Assembly: GCA_035249305.1 (NCBI GenBank)
Contig: DATFGQ010000037.1
Coordinates: forward strand, 74,896-138,895
DNA length: 64,000 bases
Direction: 5' to 3'
Origin: DASUNP01 sp035249305
Lineage (GTDB): Bacteria; Acidobacteriota; Blastocatellia; UBA7656
Part shown: piece after piece, positions 59,465 to 64,000 of the stretch
Position numbering within the stretch: the stretch's first letter is position 1
Layout: each line of letters starts with the position of its first letter
Program-made: the position numbers and the translations under genes
The notes under the pieces: generated by a model
What the model was told of the DNA's origin: nothing
Databases searched by the model: none
What the model saw: the letters and a program-made list of their open reading frames with translations, nothing else

Positions 59465-59995
59465 ATGCAGAACCAGACGCGCGAGAAGAAGAGGGAGCAG
59501 TTTTCCGGCAATAATAAATCGAAGAGCAAGGCGTGGGTCATAATCCCCGCGCTGATAGCCGTCGCGATCGGCGCTTACTTTGCCTTTAATGCTTCGGGCG
59601 GCAAGCCGTCGTCGAGCACCGTGACTACGTCGAACCAGGCGGCTGCCGGCCAGGCCGCCGACGTGAGGATACCCGTATCCGAGATCGGCGCGAAGGCGAA
59701 GTTTTTCGACTACAACACGGCCGACAAACGGTCCGTGCGCTTTTTCGTGATGAAGAGCTCTGACGGCCAATACCGCGCCGCGCTCGACGCGTGCGACACC
59801 TGCTATCATGCCAAGAAGGGCTATCACCAGGAGGGCGACGACATGGTCTGCAACAACTGCGGACTGAAGTTCCACTCGGCGCTCATAAACGAGGTGGCGG
59901 GCGGCTGCAACCCGATAGGGCTCGCGCGCACGATCGAAGGCGACCAGATCGTAATCAAGGCGAGCGAGCTGGAGCGCGGCGGCCGTTTCTTCTAA
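59465..59995 (+). CDS. DUF2318-family membrane-anchored cysteine protein
   Basis: A 176-residue protein with one membrane helix (AWVIIPALIAVAIGAYFAFN) and a soluble domain with the DUF2318 signature: ALDACDTCYHAKKGYHQEGD followed by DMVCNNCGLKF and GGCNPIGLA. The paired cysteines suggest metal or Fe-S binding. In Campylobacter a similar protein is encoded with P19/FTR1 iron-uptake genes and ABC permeases. Here it is followed 13 bases later by an FtsX-type permease and an ATPase, but no FTR1 or P19 gene is seen. Confidence 0.85.
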   Translation: MQNQTREKKREQFSGNNKSKSKAWVIIPALIAVAIGAYFAFNASGGKPSSSTVTTSNQAAAGQAADVRIPVSEIGAKAKFFDYNTADKRSVRFFVMKSSDGQYRAALDACDTCYHAKKGYHQEGDDMVCNNCGLKFHSALINEVAGGCNPIGLARTIEGDQIVIKASELERGGRFF

Positions 59996-60008
59996 TGACG
60001 GAATCATT

Positions 60009-61262
60009 ATGCGAATCAGCACGATAGCTTTTGCGAACCTCAAGCGCCGGAAGGGCAAAGCCCTCTTCTTAATCATAGGCATCGCCATCGGCATCGGCAC
60101 GGCCGTCGCTCTGTTAAGCTTGAGCGGCTCGATCAAAGAGGAGATAGGCTCGCAGCTCGACCAGTTCGGCGCAAACATCGTCGTCGTCCCTCAGTCGCAC
60201 AGCCTCTCGCTCAACTACGGCGGCGTCAGCGTGTCGAGCGTCTCCATAGACGAGCAGCAGTTGAAAAGCCAGGACGCCACGGACCTGCTCGACATCCCCT
60301 ACCGCAACCGTTTGAGCATCGTCGCGCCGAAGCTGCTCGGCTCGGTCGAGGTCGAAGGCAAGACCGTGGTGATGGCCGGCGTAGACTTTGACAGCGAGCT
60401 GAAGCTCAAACGGTGGTGGCACATCGCGGGCGACCGCCCCGCCGGCCCGCAGGACCTGATAGTCGGCTACGAAGCCGCGCGCGCGCTTTCTGTAATAGAG
60501 ATGACCGCGGGCTCCGCGCCTAACGACGCCGCGTCGCATGCCTCTCACGTCGGGTCGCACGACGAGAGCGAGAACGAGCATCAATTCAGGATCGTGCGCG
60601 ACAGGTTGCAGGTCGCGGGGCGTGAGCATCATGTGGCCGGAGTGCTGGCGCAGACGGGCGGGCCGGAAGACCACATGATGTTCGGAGAGCTGGCGCACGT
60701 CCAACAGCTCGTAGGCAGGCCGAACCAGCTCAGCCTCATCGAAGTGGCCGCGCTGTGCAAGGACTGCCCCGTCGAAGACATAGTCGCGCAGATCGGCCAA
60801 CGGCTACCGCACGCGAAGGTGTCGGCCATACAACAATCGGTCCGCGCGCGCGCCGAAACGGTCGAGCGCCTGACTCGCTTTTTCGCCATCGTCGCCGTGA
60901 TAGTCTTGAGCATAGGGGCGCTTATGATCTTCACGACCATGATGGGCTCGGTCATCGAGCGGACGAAAGAGATAGGCGTCCTTCGCGCGATCGGGTTCAG
61001 GAAGGCCCACATCATAAAAGGGCTGGTCATTGAGGTGGCGGTCATAAGCGTGATAGGCGGGCTGGTCGGGTGGGCCGCGGGGACGGCGGCGAGCTGGTTG
61101 GCGCTGCCTTACTTCGCCGAAACGGAGATAGCCTTCCAGTTGCAACCCGCGCTCGCCGCGGCCGCCATCACGGCGGGGCTCGTGATAGGCATCCTTAGCA
61201 GCTTCTACCCGATCATTCGCGCGTCCCGGCTCGACCCTTCCGAAGCTGTCCGGTACGTGTGA
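60009..61262 (+). CDS. FtsX/MacB-type ABC transporter permease
   Basis: A 417-residue permease with an N-terminal helix, a periplasmic MacB_PCD domain and three C-terminal helices. The conserved segment FTTMMGSVIERTKEIGVLRA then IGFRKAHIIKG is the coupling region. A His/Asp-rich loop (residues about 180-196, SHASHVGSHDESENEHQ) in the periplasmic domain could bind metal. It works with the ATPase encoded next and with the DUF2318 protein upstream. Confidence 0.92.
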   Translation: MRISTIAFANLKRRKGKALFLIIGIAIGIGTAVALLSLSGSIKEEIGSQLDQFGANIVVVPQSHSLSLNYGGVSVSSVSIDEQQLKSQDATDLLDIPYRNRLSIVAPKLLGSVEVEGKTVVMAGVDFDSELKLKRWWHIAGDRPAGPQDLIVGYEAARALSVIEMTAGSAPNDAASHASHVGSHDESENEHQFRIVRDRLQVAGREHHVAGVLAQTGGPEDHMMFGELAHVQQLVGRPNQLSLIEVAALCKDCPVEDIVAQIGQRLPHAKVSAIQQSVRARAETVERLTRFFAIVAVIVLSIGALMIFTTMMGSVIERTKEIGVLRAIGFRKAHIIKGLVIEVAVISVIGGLVGWAAGTAASWLALPYFAETEIAFQLQPALAAAAITAGLVIGILSSFYPIIRASRLDPSEAVRYV

Positions 61263-61276
61263 GGGATCCGACCACA

Positions 61277-61954
61277 GTGTCTTTCATAAGGCTGGAAAAC
61301 GTCAGCAAGGTTTATCACACCGACGGGACGGGTGCGGGCGTGCGCGTGCTCGCCGACGTGAACGCGAGCGTCGCTGAAGGCGAGTTCATCTGTCTGATGG
61401 GGCCGTCCGGCTCCGGCAAGACGACGCTGCTGACGATCATCGGCGCGATGAACCACCCTACCGAAGGCCGCCTGCTGATAGACAACATAGACGTGTATGG
61501 GCTCGAAGACGAGCGGCGCGCGGACTTCCGCCGCGAGTACCTCGGCTTCGTATTCCAGCACCACCACCTGATGCCCTACCTGACCGCGGTCGAAAACGCC
61601 ATGCTGCCGCTCACGACCATCAGTTTGAGCGCGCGTGAAAAACGCGAGCGCGCGATGACCGTTCTTGAAAGAGTGGGGCTCGCCGATAAGGCCGCGCGCT
61701 TCCCGAACCAGATGTCGGGAGGCGAGCAGGGGAGGCTCGCTATCGCGCGCGCGATAGTCAACGAGCCCCCGCTCATCCTGGCCGACGAGCCTACGGGCGC
61801 GCTCGACACGCGCACGGGGCGCGAAGTGATGGAAGTATTCTTGAGGCTCAACGAGCAAGGTCAGACGATCTTCGTCGTCACTCACAACCCCGAAAACGCC
61901 GCGCTCGCCCACCGCATCATCAACATAAGAGATGGCCGCATCGCCGACGACTGA
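61277..61954 (+). CDS. ABC transporter ATP-binding protein, LolD/MacB type
   Basis: About 225 residues. Walker A GPSGSGKTTLL, Q-loop FVFQHHHLMPYLTAVENAML, a variant signature MSGGEQGRLAIARAI (family norm LSGGQQQRVAIARA), Walker B LILADEPTGALD and H-loop THN. GTG 61277 was taken as start because GAGGGA precedes it; an alternative GTG at 61259 overlaps the permease stop by 4 bases. It supplies energy for the permease encoded immediately upstream, completing a DUF2318-permease-ATPase set. Confidence 0.93.
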   Translation: MSFIRLENVSKVYHTDGTGAGVRVLADVNASVAEGEFICLMGPSGSGKTTLLTIIGAMNHPTEGRLLIDNIDVYGLEDERRADFRREYLGFVFQHHHLMPYLTAVENAMLPLTTISLSAREKRERAMTVLERVGLADKAARFPNQMSGGEQGRLAIARAIVNEPPLILADEPTGALDTRTGREVMEVFLRLNEQGQTIFVVTHNPENAALAHRIINIRDGRIADD

Positions 61955-61959
61955 ACAGC

Positions 61960-63471
61960 TCAGTTCTTCGCGTCTGCCTTCGGCTCGGGGATCGGCTGGA
62001 ACCGAAGCGGCGGGAGCGATATTTTCACGCCGCTCACATCTTTGCCGCGCAGGAAATCTACCATAGCCTGCTGCACGCGCGGCTCGACCAACGAGCTTTC
62101 GTGCCCCGCGTTTTCGACTACGATGTGGGCGCTGTGCTTGAAGCTCTTGCGCACCTCGTCGGCTTGCCACGGCGGCGTGTTGTTGTCGAACGAGCCGCTT
62201 ATGAAAAGCGTCGGCACGTCTGTGCGGATGGCCGATCGGAATTCGTCTCCGAGGTCGGGGTTGCCGAAGACGCGGCCTATCTCTGGGAACGGAAAGTTTA
62301 TCGTGTCGTTAAAGATCGCCGACTTAGCCTCTCGCTCGATCTGCGCGTCGCGCGCCTTTGAGGCGCCGCTCGCGGCGTCCATCACCATCGTCATCATATT
62401 GATCCCCGCGCCGAACTGGTTGTACCGCCTTTCGAGCATTCGCGCCAGCATCGAGTAATCGCCGCGGTCGATCGTGTAGAAGAGCGCGGGGAAGATCGGC
62501 AGATCGTTCGTGTCGCCGAGGTCTATCAGCAGGACGAACTGCAAGCCGAACTTACCGACCTTCAGGTCTACGGGCTGGTTATTCCGCCTGTCAGTGATTC
62601 GCACGGTTATCGGCTCTCTTTCCAGGCGGTCGAAGACGCGCTTGAGCAGCGCGACCATGTCGGGGACCTTCGGGCCTACGGTCGGGTCCGCGGCGACGAC
62701 GCGCGCCAGCCGTTCGAGGCTCTTTTGCGAAGTCGAGGGGAGCTTCCGCGTGTGGTTCTGCCCTTCGGTCCCTACGAGGGCGACGCGGTTGAGGTGCGCG
62801 CCATGATAGCGTATGGTCGCAAGCCCCAGGTGAGTGCCGTAGCTAAAGCCGACGAGGTTGACTTTCTCAACCCCGAGCGCGCGGCGCAGGTCGTCTACGT
62901 CGGCGGCGCTCTCGCGCGTGTTGTAGGCGAGCAGGTCTACGCCCTGGCTTTTGAAATGCGCGGCCGCCTCTTCGGCCCGCTCTTTGAAGACGGCAAAGGC
63001 CTTCTCGCGATTCAGAAAAGCGTCGGCCGGCATGGACTGCGTAGCCATTCGCGCAAGGTTCGGGCGCGATAGGCCGACGCCGCGCTGGTCGAGCAGGATA
63101 ACGTCTCCGACTTCGCGGAGCTTCAAAAACGCGCGCGCGTAGTCCGGCACTCGCGCGAGGTTGATGGCCGACGATCCAGGGCCGCCGTCGAGGTAGATGA
63201 CGGGCGGGCCGGGTTCGCCAGCCGTGCTTTTCAGCCGAACGAAGGCGAGCTCTATGAGATTAGATTTAGGATTACTCCTGTTCTCTTTAACGAGCAGACG
63301 GCCGAGTTCCGCTTCGACCGATTGATCTCCGAATTGCAGCTTGTATGGCTCTTTCTTCAGATCGCCCGCCTTGCGCTCGGCGGCCGGTTTGTCTTGCGGG
63401 GATGCAAGGACGGCGGCGCACAGCAAGCAGGCGGATAGAATAAAGCTTACGGTCTTCGGCATGCGGCGCAT
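61960..63471 (-). CDS. Exported alpha/beta hydrolase, S33 (tripeptidyl aminopeptidase) type
   Basis: A 503-residue protein with a Sec signal (VSFILSACLLCAAVLAS). The oxyanion region is YLDGGPGSSAINLA and DQRGVGLSRP; the nucleophile is in VGFSYGTHLGL; the acid is in ISGSFDNNTPPWQ and the histidine in ENAGHES. This pattern is that of proline iminopeptidase/tripeptidyl aminopeptidase S33 enzymes, acting on N-terminal residues of peptides. Periplasmic location is indicated by the signal. It is convergent with the ATPase gene, 5 bases apart. Confidence 0.9.
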   Translation of the reverse strand: MRRMPKTVSFILSACLLCAAVLASPQDKPAAERKAGDLKKEPYKLQFGDQSVEAELGRLLVKENRSNPKSNLIELAFVRLKSTAGEPGPPVIYLDGGPGSSAINLARVPDYARAFLKLREVGDVILLDQRGVGLSRPNLARMATQSMPADAFLNREKAFAVFKERAEEAAAHFKSQGVDLLAYNTRESAADVDDLRRALGVEKVNLVGFSYGTHLGLATIRYHGAHLNRVALVGTEGQNHTRKLPSTSQKSLERLARVVAADPTVGPKVPDMVALLKRVFDRLEREPITVRITDRRNNQPVDLKVGKFGLQFVLLIDLGDTNDLPIFPALFYTIDRGDYSMLARMLERRYNQFGAGINMMTMVMDAASGASKARDAQIEREAKSAIFNDTINFPFPEIGRVFGNPDLGDEFRSAIRTDVPTLFISGSFDNNTPPWQADEVRKSFKHSAHIVVENAGHESSLVEPRVQQAMVDFLRGKDVSGVKISLPPLRFQPIPEPKADAKN

Positions 63472-63570
63472 AGCTTGATTTTCCCTTTCGCGATTCCTGG
63501 TTTAAGAAGGATTGGCGGCCTCAAGGCTGCTAACGAACCGCCAAATGCGGATGTTTCAATATCATAAAGG

Positions 63571-64000
63571 CTAACGCTTCCTGGGAGGCCGCTTGCCAGG
63601 CTTCTTCTTAGACTTCGCCTCATCGGAGAGGAATCTTACCCAGTCCAACACAGCAGCCTGGCGCTCAGGCCCGAGCCTCAGCCACCTCCTTAACACCTCA
63701 AGCCCCGCGGGGCTGCCTACGGCCTGCTGCATAGTGTCTATCAGCTCGCCAGCGCCTATCGCCTCTCCCCCTCCGTCCCCTTCGGCCCCTCCCCGCCCCA
63801 GCCCCGATGCGGCCGAGAAGAGCTCGAACGGGTCCACGCCCAGGCCCTGGGCCAGCACAAGCAGCTTGTCTACGGAGAGGTTGGTGACCTTGGCCGATGT
63901 GATGCGGCTGATGTAGGAGGCGGCGATCTTCTGACGGCCGCCTGCTCGTTGCTGCACGTCTTTTATGGAGAGGCGCTTCTGCCGCATTACGCGCTGCACG
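63571..64000 (-). CDS. XRE-family regulator, N-terminus cut by window edge
   Basis: The frame runs to the window end with at most the first residues missing. The HTH begins LQRVMRQKRLSIKDVQQRAG-like (first residue outside or GTG at 63999), then IAASYISRITSAKVTNLSVD and LLVLAQGLGVDPFELFSAAS. A Gly-rich linker, a helical part and a basic KKKPGKRPPRKR tail follow. It is paralogous to the XRE protein at 21312-21770 in the HTH and in overall plan. Confidence 0.85.
   Translation of the reverse strand, partial: VQRVMRQKRLSIKDVQQRAGGRQKIAASYISRITSAKVTNLSVDKLLVLAQGLGVDPFELFSAASGLGRGGAEGDGGGEAIGAGELIDTMQQAVGSPAGLEVLRRWLRLGPERQAAVLDWVRFLSDEAKSKKKPGKRPPRKR

Overview
The window is a GC-rich, gene-dense bacterial chromosome segment that looks acidobacterial, most like the Blastocatellia/Pyrinomonadaceae type. 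This placement rests on gene style (a BlaI/M56 pair, tricorn-type S41 protease, MacA with FtsX-type permeases, YkgJ, many short Sec proteins) and on abundant intergenic palindromes. I could not test it by search. No rRNA, tRNA, CRISPR array, prophage or insertion sequence was found. Most genes are housekeeping or envelope functions.

Layout: 1-0.8 kb, the 3' part of an amidohydrolase; 0.9-6.2 kb, a MacA-like adaptor, two MacB-type permeases and a CreD-like membrane protein; 6.2-8.7 kb, flavin prenyltransferase UbiX, a UbiA-type prenyltransferase (quinone synthesis) and a sugar-nucleotide epimerase; 9.1-10.9 kb, two glycosyltransferases; 11-23.2 kb, a mixed set (DHH phosphoesterase, EEP-fold secreted protein, Tat amine oxidase, Ca2+ exchanger-like protein, UspA, discoidin-repeat protein, XRE regulator beside a TPR protein); 23.4-27.5 kb, a peptide ABC importer (binding protein and two permeases); 28.6-32.5 kb, HPr, enzyme I and prolyl-tRNA synthetase; 32.9-35.7 kb, guaB interrupted by an intein; 36-44 kb, a lipid kinase-like protein, TPR protein, phosphatase-superfamily protein, AlbA_2 protein and the BlaI/M56 pair; 44.4-54.3 kb, tricorn-like protease, orphan VirB9-like protein, ComEA-like lipoprotein, asparaginase, PLP enzyme, YkgJ and a flippase-like membrane protein; 55.4-64 kb, aconitase, MscS, a DUF2318/FtsX/ATPase operon, a secreted alpha/beta hydrolase and a second XRE regulator cut by the window edge.

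Three things stand out. (1) guaB carries a 452-residue intein with LAGLIDADG endonuclease motifs. It sits exactly before the IMP dehydrogenase catalytic cysteine, so the enzyme can only be active after splicing. (2) Five intergenic regions carry the same roughly 140-bp composite element of four hairpins, bounded by ATTCAATAG and CTATTGAAT and embedded in further small palindromes. Two of its hairpins are also reverse complements of each other. (3) About nine gene junctions carry inverted arrays of 7-bp units, each locus with its own unit, some enclosing the palindrome clusters.

Gene starts were moved from the longest frame to the start best supported by a ribosome binding site, signal peptide or family N-terminus. 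These choices are inferences.
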